Source: Pyropia haitanensis
Taxonomy: Eukaryota; Rhodophyta; Bangiophyceae; Bangiales; Bangiaceae
Direction: 5' to 3'
Length of the DNA stretch: 64,000 nt
NCBI GenBank assembly: GCA_008729055.1
Contig: SDUX01000006.1
Coordinates: 3,398,842-3,462,841, forward strand
Positions 9,796 to 22,025 of this stretch are shown here, piece by piece. The notes under the pieces were generated by a model, which saw nothing but the letters and a program-made list of their open reading frames with translations, was not told the DNA's origin and made no database searches. Every line of letters starts with the position of its first letter. Positions within the stretch are counted from its first letter, which is position 1. Position numbers and translations under genes: made by a program.

Positions 9796-11100
9796 ATGAA
9801 CGGGTGTCTGAAGGCGCTCGTGGCCACCGCCCTCGGAACGGACGCCGCATGGGGAGGCCCAACGGGTGTCGCTGGGGGGAGGGGGCGGAGGGGCGGGGGG
9901 GGGGGGGGGGAGGGGGGGAAGGTGGGAGGGGGGCGATGAGAGGCACTTGAGGTGGGGGGAGAAGTGCTTGCTGGCACCCCTCCGCGGCGGCGCCCCCATG
10001 AACGGGTGGCGCCGACAGGGCGGGATAGGGCGCGTCTACGCCCCCCCCCGTTGCGGATAGCAGGGCGGCTGGCGGTGGTGGCAGGGGACGGCGGCAGCGC
10101 TGGCAAAAGAGGGCTAGCTCGCCACGGATCTGGACATTGCGTCCGCGCTCGCTACGACCATCCGCGTAGACGCTGCGACGGCGGCGGTTTCCCGGCCGCC
10201 ACGTTCCCCTGCGCCGCCCGCCCGCCCGTCCGCCCGCTTGCACGTGCGACGCAGCCACAGCCTCCCGCAGCGGGGGCGCTCTCGTCTGCGTCACCCCCCC
10301 ACCCCCCCCTTCCCTCCACGACCTTCTCCCCCCCCGCCCTCGTCCCCCTTTCAGCCCTTCCCCCCCCCATTTCCCCTCATTGGACCCTCCCGCAGGTGGC
10401 GGGGAAAAAGGCAGCCGCCCTCCCCAACTCCCCCCCCCCCCCCGCCGCCACAGAGCAGTCCATGATGCCCGCTGCCAGGATGGTGGCTGCGGACCCACCC
10501 CCCGTCGCCCGCTCTCCAACAGCGGCCGACCGCACGCGCCGCGGCGGCCACCCACGTGCACGCCCGCGCGAGCGCCGTGGCCAACACCGCGCTCACCGCG
10601 TGGGCGGCCGCGTCCTGTCTACAGAGCGGGGTCGTTCCGCTCCGCCCGCGGTGCTCGTCGCTGCCGCCAGGGGGTGGGGTGGAGAGTGGGGGAGTGGAAG
10701 CGAGGGAGGGACGGACTACGGGACGGGGGCGAAGCGGCCGACGGATGGAGGGCGAGGGAGGAGTGGGCGGCGCAGGACAGGGGAGCGGGCGGGGCCGCGG
10801 GGTCAACGGAACCGACGAGACGGTCACGAGATCCCTACGGACAAGAGCGAGCGCGGTCGACTCAGTCGTTCACCCTCGCGGCGGGCGCGCCACGCGTCGC
10901 GATTTCGGAGCACAGACACACGGCGGCTCTCCCGCCCGCACACGCACACCCAGCTGTCACCCCCCTGGACGGGCAGCGGCGGCGACCGTGAGTCGCCCAC
11001 CTCTCACTCTCTCAGGGCGGCGTGCACGTGCTCACCTCCCATCCTCACCCCCTTCCTCTCATCTCCCCGCCTCCCCCCAGTGTGGTTGCATGGCTGTCAC
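9796..11100 (+). other. Possible small spliced plus-strand gene
   Basis: A plus-strand ATG at 9796 in context CACACCATGAAC starts MNGCLKALVATALGTDAAWG. About 700 bases on, a frame with high GC3 reads ATHVHARASAVANTALTAWA, an amphipathic helix-like segment, after a C-rich tract with acceptors CCCGCAG (10395) and CAACAG (10522). The join is not determined and the antisense frame is also open. No family recognised. Confidence 0.2.
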
Positions 11101-11538
11101 GGCACGTACTGTACTGAACACCACGTGGTCGCGGCCCGACTCATTTTCCTCTTGAGATAGTCATGCATCGGCGGCCCGATCATCCCGGACGACAAGCACG
11201 CCCGGCATGGGTCGGTCGGCGTCGGCGCCGAGCACCGCCATCCGTGCCGCCTCCATCCACTTGCTACCCTTGACACTGTCCGCCCGTGTGGGACCGTATG
11301 AGGCGTGCACCACAACAGGAGCACTTTGGAATCTGCCGCCTGTTGCAGTCACATGCGAACAGGCTGGAGGGTTGCTGTCCGCATCTGCGGCAAAAGGTCG
11401 GCACCCCGCCACACGCTGGACCACCGGCTGTGCGTCTATTAGCGGTCTCCCCATGCCAATCTTCTCCTTACTTCACACCCCAGAGCCCCCTCCGACCCCC
11501 CCCCCCCCCCCCGCATATATACCAGGCGAGCCCGGCGG

Positions 11539-12181
11539 TCAGCCACTCCCGGCGTCGCGCCCCCCCCCCGCCCCCGGGCCCATGCTCTTGGACACTGTGA
11601 TCACGTAGCCATTGACGGGGTCGACCAGCACCGCCTCCCGCATGCCGCTCGGCTGCGTCACCGGCGGCTGCAGCACGCGCACCTCGGAGGGGAGGCCAGG
11701 CAGCAGGCCGTCGGGGTCTAGGCCCAGCAGGTACAGGCTGACGCCCGCCCCCCGGTGACCCGGGGACACGCCGTCGGCAGCCGCCGCGGCCGTTGCCTCC
11801 GCCGCCGCCGCCCCCTCCCCACGGGAAGTGCGAGCGTCGCCCCCCCCGTCGGGGCCACCACCCCACCCGCCGCGCACCGCGGCGGGTACCATGGGCGTTG
11901 CTTGCAGCAGCAGCGCAGCCGGCCCGAGGTGGAGCATCGCCAGCGCCACCTCCCCACGCGGGTACCCGTCGGGCGGCACCCGCTTGACGTGCGCCGCGTT
12001 GGCGGTGAAGCGGATGGAAAAGTGGAGGGCGTCGACGTAAAAAGCCGAGCGACGCGGCCATGTCGTCGGTGGACAGCCATGGGATGACCGCGCCAGCCTC
12101 GGTGGGGTTGTACCACGCCGCGTCGGTGGCGGTGGTGGCGGCCGCGGGGTCGTCGGCCGGGGGGGGGGTGGCGGCGGACAT
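11539..12181 (-). CDS. VOC (glyoxalase/bleomycin-resistance fold) protein, frame disrupted
   Basis: Family: vicinal oxygen chelate proteins, metal-dependent lyases, dioxygenases or binding proteins. Seen from ATG 12181: AVIPWLSTDDMAASLGF, then FYVDALHFSIRFTANAAHVK, GEVALAMLHLGPAALLLQAT, an Ala/Gly-rich insertion, GAGVSLYLLG and the C-terminal strand REAVLVDPVNGYVITVSKSM. These are the two beta-alpha-beta modules in order. The first 46 residues are in a different frame from the rest: an A5 run at 12039-12043 (T5 on the coding strand) has one base too many, since four T would give LGFYVDALHF. About 213 residues once read through. Divergent from the membrane protein gene starting at 12906. Substrate unknown. 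Confidence 0.75.
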
Positions 12182-12243
12182 TGCGCCGAGAGCGACGACG
12201 CGACACACGCGACACGGAGGGAGGGGGGGGCGGTGCGGGGAGG

Positions 12244-12905
12244 GATAAATCGGGACGGGTGCGCAGCTGCCGGGTCGGCGTCAAAAGTGGAGGCAGCGTT
12301 TGGATGGAGGACGGGGTGACGACCGCGCGCCCGTAGAAGGGTCACGCTGTTGTTCTGTCTTGGCCGATTGTGCTCCAGGCGTCCGTGGGTACGGTTGTCT
12401 GGGCAAGGCGCACCCAGACACCGTGCGTCGGTCCCGCCCTGGTGTACAGTACAGTTTGGTACAGTACCCGTCGTAAGTACTGGTGCAGTCACGGAACACA
12501 TTCGCTCCGCCCTTCCCGATTGCATCGGCTGACCGACACGGCCTACGCTGCCGACTGGCCCACAACGGGCGCGCGCGCGGGGCGCGTCACCGCCGCGCGG
12601 CACCGCGACCGCCGGCCAAGCCGTTTGGAAGGGTCGGTCGACGGGCGGTGTCGCCCGCCCGCCGCGCTCGCGCGCCCGCCCCGCCTCTCCGCTCCCCGCC
12701 CCGCTCGCCGCCCCCCCCCACTCTCGTCGGCGACGCCGCCCACAACCCACCACGCTGCCCCCCCCTTGGCGGCTGCCGCCACCGCCATCCACCCCGCCTG
12801 CCACCCACTGCCCCTCCTACCTTCCTCGACGTGCCTCCGCCCACCCCGTCCCTCCCCCCTCCCCCCCCCCCCCCCCCCCACTTTTGCCCCCTTCACGCGC
12901 TTACC
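12244..12905. promoter_or_regulatory. Divergent intergenic region with paired GTACAGTAC motifs
   Basis: Separates the minus-strand VOC gene from the plus-strand gene at 12906. It holds GTACAGTAC at 12444-12452 and again at 12459-12467, 15 bases apart, in an AT-richer patch, then a C-rich leader. No TATA box is obvious on either side. Confidence 0.35.
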
Positions 12906-13351
12906 ATGAACCCATCCCGGGCGTCGGCGCCCGCGGCGGCGGCGTCCCATCCCCCCCCCAGTGGCGCCCCCCCCCCCCTCCCCCCCCCCCTTCCGCCGCC
13001 ACCGGTCCCCCCCCCCCCCCGGTACCGGCGGGTCCCCCACGCGGGCGGCGGCCCCCCCCCCCCCCTCGGCGATTGAGCGCGCGCGCAGCGCCATCACCGC
13101 CCTCCCCGACCCGACGCTCGCCTTCCTCGCCGCGCTGACGCTGCTGCTGGGCGTCCACGCCGCCGCGCCGCGGGTGCTGGCGTCCCTCCCGGGGCGGGCG
13201 GTGATTGTCGCGGCGCTCGCGCCGCCCGCCGCGGCGCGCCTGCTGTGGCGCCGCACCGTGGCGGTGGCGGTGGATGGGGCGAGCGGTGGCGGGGGGGGGG
13301 CGGTGGGGGGGGTGGCCGGGGGGGGGGAGCCGCCGCCCCCGCCGCCGGTGG

Positions 13352-13385
<34 letters not shown>

Positions 13386-13631
13386 ACCCCCGCCAGGGGT
13401 GGTGGGGGGGGTGCCGCCGCCGTGGCGGGCGGCGCTGGCGATGACGTTGCCGGCAGCGGCGGGCCGCTGCTGAACCTGCCGCACGCGCGGGCGGTGGTGG
13501 ACCGGGCGGGCCGCCTGCGTGAGCGGGAGGGGGTGGTGGCGGGGGGGGAGGCGGCGGTGATGGAGGCGGCGCGCAAGCTGGAGGTGCTCCGCAAGGAGGT
13601 GGAGGGGATGCTGCCACAAGGGGGGGTGTAA
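12906..13631 (+). CDS. Hypothetical two-helix membrane protein, frame disrupted
   Basis: ATG 12906 lies in TTACCATGAAC after a C-rich leader. The product starts MNPSRASAPAAAASHPPPSG, then a Pro-rich stretch. The core, one frame over, is AIERARSAITALPDPTLAFL, AALTLLLGVHAAAPRVLASL, PGRAVIVAALAPPAAARLLW: two predicted membrane segments. After a Pro/Gly-rich linker the frame changes again and ends with LLNLPHARAVVDRAGRLRER and MEAARKLEVLRKEVEGML, a probable coiled coil, stop at 13631. The frame changes fall in C-runs (12955-13065) and G/C runs (13270-13420). Family not recognised; a plastid or mitochondrial membrane protein is possible. Confidence 0.5.
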
Positions 13632-13639
13632 CGGGGCTG

Positions 13640-15590
13640 GTTTGGGCGGTGGGGGGGGGGGGTGGGGGGGAGAGGAGTGCCGACGGAAGGCAGGCTTGGG
13701 CTGCTGTGGGGCCCCTGTTTATTTTGGGGTGGTGGTGAGGCCATTGCGGCTGTGGTGTTACTGCTGGGATTTGGGCGGTGGGGGTGGGAGAGGGAGGGGG
13801 GGGCACGGATGAAGGGGAGGCTGCATCAGGTGGGGGTTGGTGGCGTAGCGTCGCATGATGGCGGCTTTGGCGCAGCGCGTGGGAGGCCCAGCAGGTTTGG
13901 CCGAGCCTGTGGAGCGGGGAGCTGTCACGGCGTGGCGGCGACCCGGCAGGGGCTGTTTTTTCTGTGACTCTGGGTGGTGCGGGCCAGTGGCGGACGAGCG
14001 GCGACCATGGGGGGAGGGGGGGTGCTCTCTAGCAGCCGCGACCGCTATTGTGGTTGGCGGCAGGAGGGGGAGGGGGGGGTCGCGGCAAGTTGATGCGCCG
14101 GCCTTTGCGGGACTGGGACGCGTGCGCCACTGGCGCCCCGTCCGGTGCCCTCGGCCGGCGCTGTAATTCGTTTTCGTCCTCTTCCCTTGTATGACCGCCC
14201 GCCACCCCGCTCGCCCGTCCGTCCTCGGCGCTGTCGCGGCGGCCGCCGCGTCGGTAGGCGGGTGCCGCCGCCGTTGAGGCACGCGGCGCCGCCGCACCGT
14301 GGCGTCCGTGCGTGCGCTGCCGGCGCCGTGGGCACGGCGGGCGTAGCGTGTGTGGGTGTCTCTCTCGCCGGTACTCTGTTGGCACGCGGCGCGGCGGGGG
14401 GGGTCTGGGAGGGTTGGGTTCTGATGGCAGCATGACGTTTGTGGGTGCTCCCCGTTACCACCGTCGGGTGCGCAAGTCGGCTGGACCGTTGTTGTATGCC
14501 GCGGACCAGTCGTCGTGTCCGACATTGCGGGACACCGGAGGGGGACACGGGAGGTGGGAGGCGCTGCCGCTGCCCGTTTCCCCCAGACATACCACGCGAG
14601 CATTGTGAAGTCAATAAAAAAAAATACACCTACACCGGACGGGCATCCGCCCGCCGCGCCTACCCCCTCCCCCCCCCCTTCCCCCCCTCCCCGCCTTCAC
14701 ACTACACCTATCCACTCCCCCCCGCCGTACCAACGCGTCCCGCATCACAGCGGCACCAGAGCGCAAGACGAATCCAGAGCGTTGGACCCCGGCAGTCAGC
14801 GGCAAGGGGCTGCCGCCCGCAACGGCGGCGGCCGCCGCACCTCGTGCCACCGCCGCGCGGGGCACCGCGAGTCGACCCCCCCCCCCCCCCCCGCCCCCCC
14901 TTTCCCGGCCAGTGGGGCGTGTGCGGCCACCACGGCCACGTGTGGGAGTGGCCTACGCCTATGACCCACCGCCCGCGCCGCTCCGCGGCGGCAGCGGCGG
15001 CGGCGGCGGCGGCGGTGGCGGCGGCGGTGGCGGCGGCTGCGGCAGCGGCGGCGGCAGCGACAGGGGCGGCGGCGGGGGAGGCGTCGCTACTAGCGGCGCG
15101 GCGGCGGCCGCGGCGGCCACCGCCAGGGGGGAATAGCCATCCAAGGGGGGTGACCGGCGCGTGGCGTCCGCGCCGGGGCTGCCACCCGCGTGGGCCCACC
15201 GCCGCGCCGCCGCGGCGGCCGACGCCGCCACCGTCGACCCACGCGGCGGCGAGCCGCTCGACACAAGGGACGCCGCCACGGGGGGCGCCAGCGCCACGGG
15301 CAGCGGCGGCGGCGCGGGCAGCGCACCGCCGGGCTGGCGGGCGCACCCCGCGCGCGGGCCGGCTACGCCCCCAACCGCGACGCCCGCGTGCACCGCGGCG
15401 GCGGCCACCCCACCCCGGCCCGACGCGCCCGCCACGTACGGCGCGGTGACGCCGGGCGGTCCCGCCGCCGGCGCCGTCGTCGGCAGCGCCGGTAGCGCGA
15501 GCGGCGACGGCGCCCCCCCCCCCGCGCAGCGCGGCCACGCCTCCCACCGCCTCCCGCCCCCCCCACCCCCCCCCCCCCATCCCCACCGAC
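13640..15590. other. No resolvable gene
   Basis: GC-rich with open frames on both strands. A plus-strand frame at 14436-14608 (MTFVGAPRYHRRVRKSAGPL...) is followed by AATAAAAAAAAA at 14614, which could be a poly(A) signal, but I cannot support a gene model. (GGC)n-type runs at 14985-15060 give poly-Gly, poly-Ala or poly-Arg depending on frame. Confidence 0.25.
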
Positions 15591-15594
15591 GCGG

Positions 15595-16551
15595 TCACGT
15601 CCGACACGTCTGACCACGCCGAGGCGACCCCCCCCTGCCGTGGGGAGCCCTTCCCCCTTCCCCCCCCCCCCCCGCCCCCGCCGCCGTCACTTCCACTGAC
15701 AGCCCCCGGCGGAGCGCGGCGGTGACCGTGGCGGTCGCCTCGGCGTCGGCGAGGAGCGGCGCCACCGCGGCGGGCGCCCAGCCGAGGGCGGTGAGCGCGC
15801 GGCGGAGGGCGGCGGCGACGCCCGCGGGCGCCGTCGCCCAGTCATCCACCGCGGACGTGACGCGCACCTCCGCCGCCGCGCGGCTGCTCGCCACGGACGA
15901 TGCCAAAGACCGCGGCCGCGCCACAGACGCCGCCGCCGACGGTAGGGGCGGCAGCAAGGGCGTCGCGGCCGCCGCGACGGGCACCCGCCGCCCGCGCTGC
16001 GCGTCCATCAGCCGGATGGTCGTGGCGACCGGCGGCGGCGGTGCCGCGCCGCCGGCCGGCGTGATGAGCGCCAGCAGCCGTGCGGGCGTCAGCGCCACGG
16101 GGCGGGTGGCCGCCGCGGACGGGCGGCCAAAGACGGTCGACCGGCGGCGCTTGCGCGCGGTGCTGCTGCCGCCACCACGGGCGGCGCTCGTGTCGGCCAC
16201 GCCGCTGCTGCGGCTGCTGCCCGTACTCCACCCGCTCGTGCCCGTGCTGCGGCTGCTCGCGCTGCTGCCAGTGTCCATGCCGCCGCCGCCGCCGCCGCTG
16301 CCGCCGCTGCCGCGGCCGGTCGCCGGCGCGGCGGTGATGATGGAGTGGGCGGCGGCGGGCGTGGGGAGCTCCCCGAGGGGCACCCCGGCAAAGGTCACGA
16401 CGCGCACCCGCGGCGCGCCGCCGCCGGCGGGCCACTGGTGGAGGCGGACGGTGAGCTCGGGCGCGGCGGCGGCGGCGACGACGCCACCGGGCGCACCCGC
16501 CGTGGCGGCCGTCGCACTGGGGCGGGACGGGGCGCCGCCGTCGGCGGTGGC

Positions 16552-16584
<33 letters not shown>

Positions 16585-16630
16585 AGAGGTTGTCCGACAA
16601 AACTCACACAGCACGACGCCCACGCCGTCG

Positions 16631-16661
<31 letters not shown>

Positions 16662-17104
16662 CGGCGGGGGTGGTGGCCCCCGCGGCGGCACCCCCCCCGG
16701 GCTGCGCGTGTGGGGCGGCCGGCGCGTTGACCGCCATCGCCGCCCACCGGCAGACCCCCCCCAACGGCAACGCCAACGCCGCGGCGGCGGCCGGCAGCGC
16801 CGCGGCCGCCGCGGCGGCGGCGGCGTCGACGCGCGCCCCCCCCCCCCCGGCGGGTACGCCCACCCGCACGCCCGTGCCGAGGAGGAAGCCCCGCACCGAC
16901 CGCGTCGGCAGGCGCACGTCGACCCACTCGAGCGCCGCCGCGTCGGTGGCGGCGGGTGCCCCAGCGGCGGGGGGGGTCCCGGCTGCCGACGCCGACGGCG
17001 CGCTGACGCGGACGGTCTGGACGTGCGCTTGGGCGAGCAGGGGGGGGGAGACGTACACGCCCAGCCCGTCTGCGGGTGCGCCTTTGCCCGCGGTCGCGGC
17101 AGTA

Positions 17105-17144
<40 letters not shown>

Positions 17145-18090
17145 GGGCGGCGGCACCCGCTCCTGCCACCGTCCCGCTGCCAGCGTCACCGCTGCCGCCG
17201 CCACCGCCGCCGCTGCCGCCGCTGCCGCCGTCACCGCCACCGCCGCCGTTGGCGCCGCCGCCGAGGAGCCACGCGCCGACGTCCGGGTCGGCAAGGAACG
17301 CCTCCATGCCGCCCAGCAGCCGTGCCGCGGCACCCCGCAGCGCCGTGTCCCGCCACACGGCGCGGCGGGGTGCCGCCGCCGTTGGAGGAGGCGGGCGGGT
17401 GCACCAGCCACAAGGCGCCGCCGGCTGCGGGCATGCCCAGGGTGGGAGCGGTGGCCGCGCGGGTGGCAGGAGGTACGGCACGAGGAGGACAGGGGGCTGC
17501 GGCAAGGTGGGGGGGGGAGGTGCCGGAGGGGAGGCGGTCACGCCGACGGGGAAGAGGTAGGGGAGAGGGGGTGGGGGGAGCTTGAGCGGCGCCGCGAAGA
17601 AGAGGGGGCCGAGGGGGGGGACGGGGGCGTCCTCGACCCCCTCGGGCCGGAAGGACGCCGTGGTGGCGGCCGGTACGCGGCCACAGCGGCCGCCCACGTA
17701 GCAGCAGTGAAGGGGGGGGAAGGTGGACGGGGCAGCCGCGCCCGTCCGTTGCCACCGCCCGCAACAACCGCCCCAACGGCCCACCACCCCCAGAGCTATG
17801 GCCGCCACCAGTGGGACACCGTGCGTGACGAGCGCACCCGCAGTGCGCGTGGCCGCCGCCGCCGCCGCCGCTCCCACCGCACCAGCTACCGCCCCCCCAC
17901 TGAGGGCGGCGGCCGCCGCTCGGCGCCACCGCCGCAAACCGTGGCACCGTCCCGGCCGCGCGGCGCCGCCGCCCACCGCTCCGCGCGGCGGTGGCCGCCG
18001 CGCACCGCCCGGCGTGCGGGCTGGCCGGCCGCCGCGGACCGCCGCGGACGCTGCGCGGGGCACCCCGGGCGGTGACCGCCGCGCGCGAGC

Positions 18091-18137
<47 letters not shown>

Positions 18138-18900
18138 CACGCACGGCAGTGGCGCGGCGCGGCGGCGCGCGCAGGGGATGAAAGGGGGAGCGTGAATAGA
18201 GAGGGGAAGGTGGGGGGGGGGGGGGGGGGGGCGGGCGGGGGGAAGGAGGGGGGGTATGTCCTACGAAGGGGTGTCTGGGGGGGGGTTGCGGCAGTGGGGG
18301 GGGCGCGCTGAGGTGGGCGGGGGGGTTGGGTAGGCGGGGGGGAGGGGGGGGAGGCGCCGCTAGCTCGGCGGCCACCGCCGCCGCCCCCCTCCCCCCCCCC
18401 CCCCCCCCCGCCCGTCCCCAACGTGCAGGCGATCCGCGGGCACGGGCGCCCCCCCTCCTCGGCCGACGGTTCGCCAGTCCACCGCCGCGCGCGTGCCCGC
18501 CACACGCCCCCCCACCCCACCCCTGCCGCCACCCCGCGCCCTCTCCGACAGCCCCGGCTGGTGCTCGTGCCGCCCGCCGCGACGGACCCCCCCGCCGGCG
18601 CGGCGGGACGCGCGTGTGCGCGCGCGTGCGGGGGGGGGGGGGGGAGGGGGAGAGGACCGCCGGCGGCGCAGGCAGCATGGGGGCGGACAGAGCAATAGGG
18701 AGCCGGGGGTGGGGGGGGGGGGGGGGAGGGGGGGGGGGGGGGGGTGGCGCGGACGCGGTGTCCCCTTTTGGCGGCCGCCGCGGCGGTGGCGGCGCGGCCG
18801 TGGCGGCCGTCGCCGACGCCGGCGCCGACGGGGACGGGCGGGGATGACGTTGGCAGGCAGAGACGGGAGGGAGCGGGCGGGGTTGTACACCCACCCCCAC
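15595..18900 (-). CDS. Long Ala/Gly-rich protein of unknown function
   Basis: A minus-strand frame stays open from 18900 to a stop at 15595. The 5' third (18900-17850) is Pro/Arg low complexity and may be leader or intron, so the start is uncertain; a minus-strand GGTATATGG lies at about 19270. From 17850 on, composition is protein-like: a hydrophobic stretch (THGVPLVAAIALGVVGRW), ATTASFRPEGVEDAPVPPLG, RDTALRGAAARLLGGMEAFL, GVYVSPPLLAQAHVQTVRVS, EWVDVRLPTRSVRGFLLGTG, a CEFCRT pair of cysteines, LTVRLHQWPAGG, a Ser/Gly linker, a basic NLS-like TARKRRRSTVFGR, and a helical C-terminus (AALRRALTALGWAPAAVAPL). Poly-Ala and poly-Gly runs interrupt it. No family recognised. Confidence 0.4.
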
Positions 18901-19947
18901 CGGGCGGCCGCCCTACCCGCGCGCGGCGACCGCGGCCGCCCCGCGGGTCCCGTTTGGCCGTGGAAGTGCGGGTGTATTCCGTGGGGCGAGCACCCACGCG
19001 CGGCCGGCACCGGTGCCGCACTCCAAAAAAAGGTACAGCGGGGGGGGGGCGGGGGGGGGGGCGTGAGGCATGTGGCCGCGCTCTCGCGCCGACCGAGGTG
19101 GTGAGAGGTTGCGCTGGGTGTGGGGGGCGCGGGGGAGGGGGGGGGGGGGGGGGCTGGGGGAGGGGCCCGCCCCACGCGGTGGCCGGCGGTCGGCGTCCCC
19201 CCCACCTGTTGGCTGTGAGCCGACCCCGCACGGACGGTGGCCGGTATGGAGGCGGCGTCGTCGCTCCACCCCATATACCACTGTGGTGCCGCCCGATACG
19301 TGGGAGGCCGGCCCATCCCAGCGCACCCCGGCCGCGCCAACCCGCGCCCACGCCGTGGTCGGCCGGGTGTCACGCATCAGGGGTACATTGGCGGGGGGGG
19401 GGGTCTGGCGGCCGGCGGTGGCCGTGGCGAGGTGGGAAAAAGACAGAGTGTGGCTGGGCGAGGGGGGCGGCCGCGGTGCGGCCGGGGGGAGGCGGCCGGC
19501 GCGGCCGACGCGCGGCTGCCGCGGCGGGCGGCCGCGACGCGGGCGCGTCTGCTGGGAGCGCTCGGGGTGTGCCCCGGCTGCCGCGGCGACGGCACGGCAG
19601 GCGGCTCAAGCTGGGCCGCCGCTGGCGGCGCGCGCACGCGGCGCCTCTGCGCGAGCCGCCGCACGGCGGGCCGCCGGCGGCGGCAGGCCGCCGCTCCCGC
19701 CGCGCCACCGCAATTCCCGCGGGCGGGGCCCGCTGGCGCACGCCAGCGCGCCGTGGCCACCGCACGCGAGGCGGTTTCGTGGGACTTGCATTGGCTCCCT
19801 AGCAAAAATCTCGTCACGGTGGCAATGTCGTGTTGGCGCCAACGGGAGTGGTCGACGTGGGACCGGACACGTTGACAGTACCCTCATTCAAGGTGAAAAT
19901 TCATAGCCAGTCTGCAAATCTCACAGCACAATGGATTGGTGATTGAC

Positions 19948-19954
19948 TATAAAT
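19948..19954 (+). promoter_or_regulatory. TATA box in an AT-rich patch
   Basis: GACTATAAATCTTT on the plus strand, within an AT-rich stretch (19880-20005) that stands out from its surroundings. A plus-strand gene should start downstream; the ATG at 20522 is the best-context candidate. Confidence 0.35.
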
Positions 19955-20521
19955 CTTTCCGTTAATCTCAGTACTGACCAAGTGCTGTAGTTTCTGAAAA
20001 GTGTGTAAGTTGCCGGATCGGACGGCCGGCACCTGCCCCTCCCCCCCCCGCCCCTCAACGCCGCCCCTCCACCGAGCAGCAGAGAGTGTGTTTCCCACCA
20101 CACAGAGAGCCCCCCCTCCCCACCCACCCCGCCGCCGTCCGACGTCGTGTTCACCGGGGGCGGCGGCACGGCGGCGTTGGCGTTGGTGGCCGCGGCGGCC
20201 GCGGCGGCCGCGGCGGCGGCGGCCGCGACGGCGGCGGCCGCGACGGCTTCGGCCGCAGTGGCGGCGGCGGCGGCAGCGGCAGGCCGGCTACGTTCACCGC
20301 CGACGTCCTGACGGCGGTCAGGCAGTGGCACCAGCGGCGGGTGGCGGATGGGGGGCGGGTGGCGGTGGGCGGCGCGCCGGGGACGGGGGCCAGGGGGCGC
20401 GGGGGAAAAAGGGAGAGGGGGTGGGGACGGTCCGCTCCTCCCCGCTCAACCCACGTGGCTGTGCCCTCTCCCGTGACCACCGGTCGTCTCCCACGTCTGG
20501 TGGCGCCGAGTACGAGCCACC

Positions 20522-20923
20522 ATGGCCATCGCGGCAGTGCCGGTGGCGTCCCCCCGCTCGCCGTTCACCCCAGCCTCACGTAGAAGATACGGGTGGGGGG
20601 TGTGTGCGGTCGGCTGCCGCGGTGGCGGCGGCGAGGCCTCCGCAACGACTGGAAGGGAGCGGCGGGTGGGGGGGCATCCAAGCTCCACCGCTCGGCCTCG
20701 GCCGCCCGCCGCGGCCCCTGCTGCCATTGCTCACCAGCAGTCGCATCCATTTTTTGCAGCCGCTGTCGACGCGCGGCCGCAGCTGCGACGAGTGCGAGGC
20801 CGCGACAGCCGGCCCGACGCCGAGACGAGGCCGCGTCCTCCCCCGCCGGGTGCGCCGCCTCAAAGGCCGACCGACGGTGGGCCGCGGCCGGGTCTTGCGC
20901 CGCACCTCCATCGTGGCGGGTGA
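20522..20923 (+). CDS. Possible small plus-strand protein
   Basis: The start GAGCCACCATGGCC is an ideal Kozak context. It opens 133 codons (MAIAAVPVASPRSPFTPASR...) to TGA at 20923, just as the duplicated 218-bp module begins. Composition is Arg/Pro/Ala-rich and no domain is seen. Upstream, 20150-20340 carries a poly-Ala frame and, in another frame, ATFTADVLTAVRQWHQRRVA, which could belong to the same transcript. Minus-strand frames are also open here. Confidence 0.25.
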   Translation: MAIAAVPVASPRSPFTPASRRRYGWGVCAVGCRGGGGEASATTGRERRVGGHPSSTARPRPPAAAPAAIAHQQSHPFFAAAVDARPQLRRVRGRDSRPDAETRPRPPPPGAPPQRPTDGGPRPGLAPHLHRGG

Positions 20924-21132
20924 CCCGATGGCCCACACGGCGAGGCTTCCTCGCTGACAGACGGGGTAGGGGGCAAAGGGCGGCGGGGCTGTGGGCCATG
21001 GTGGCAGCTCCTGTGGCGAGGACGCGGTCAGCGGTGGTGCGGCCATGGGGGAGAGAGGCGCGACGCATCGGGGTGGGCGGAGCAGAGGGGCGGAAGGGGA
21101 GTGGACGGGGGCGGCTATGCGAGCGGCGGCGT
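20915..21132. repeat. Copy 1 of a 218-bp direct repeat
   Basis: Nearly identical, without length change, to 32572-32789 (substitutions only). Similarity begins at GGCGGGTGACCCGATGG and ends at GAGCGGCGGCGT. On the minus strand both copies contain an ATG (21068 here) followed by about 50 open codons. Flanking sequence is unrelated. Confidence 0.85.
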
Positions 21133-21989
21133 CACGTCACGCAGGCTGCCGCTATTCCCCCCTCCGTGTTGCTGTTTTTGGGAGGGGGGCGGCCGCTGGC
21201 TGCCCGCCGGCGTGCGGTGCTGCGTTGCGGGGGTCTGCCTGCTGACGCGTCGCGTGCGCCTGCTCTTCCTGCTGTTGTCTGTTTTGGTGCTGCTCCTTCT
21301 GCTGCTGCTGGCGTTTGTGGCTTGTCCCGCCTCCCCGGCCGCCCTTGCTGGTCCACTGGTCAGGCTGCCGGTGCGGCCCCCCCCCGCGGTGTCGCCCCCT
21401 CGGCTCGGCGTCGCCACCCTCCCCGCCGCCGCCTTATCCCCCTCCATCTTAACCTCGCCCTCTTGTCACCCGCGCTTCCCCCCGTACGCGTGTGTCCAGG
21501 TGGTGTGCCTGGTCACTTTCTTTGCGGCGGAGGCCCCGCGGCGGGCGGTCGCCCGCGCCACCCGCCGCCCGTTCCCGCCGCCCCACTTCACCTGCCGCGC
21601 GTGGGGCCTCCGCGCGTGTGCGTGTGGCCACCACTTTTACGACCTCGCCAGAGGGCAGGGGGGGGGGGCGGCCGCGCTGCCGCCGGACGGCGGCGGGCTC
21701 ACGCTGGACGGAGGCGCCCGGGGGGGGTGCGCGGCCGGTGGGGGGCGCTGCTGGGGCGGGCGCAGACGGCCGCGGTCCGTCCGCCACGGGTCGGCGGGGG
21801 GCGGCTGCGTCGGGCGGGGTGGCGCACGCGGGGGTCGTAGTGCTTGCCGGGCGGCGCCTGTTCCTCCTTGTCTTTCTTTTTCCGCTCTTGCCGTGGAGGT
21901 GTGGCCCCCCCGCGCTCGGCGGCGGCCGTCATCGCCGCGGGGCCGCCCACGCGGCGGGCGTGTTGCCCCACCGTGGGGTCGTTGATGTG

Positions 21990-22025
<36 letters not shown>

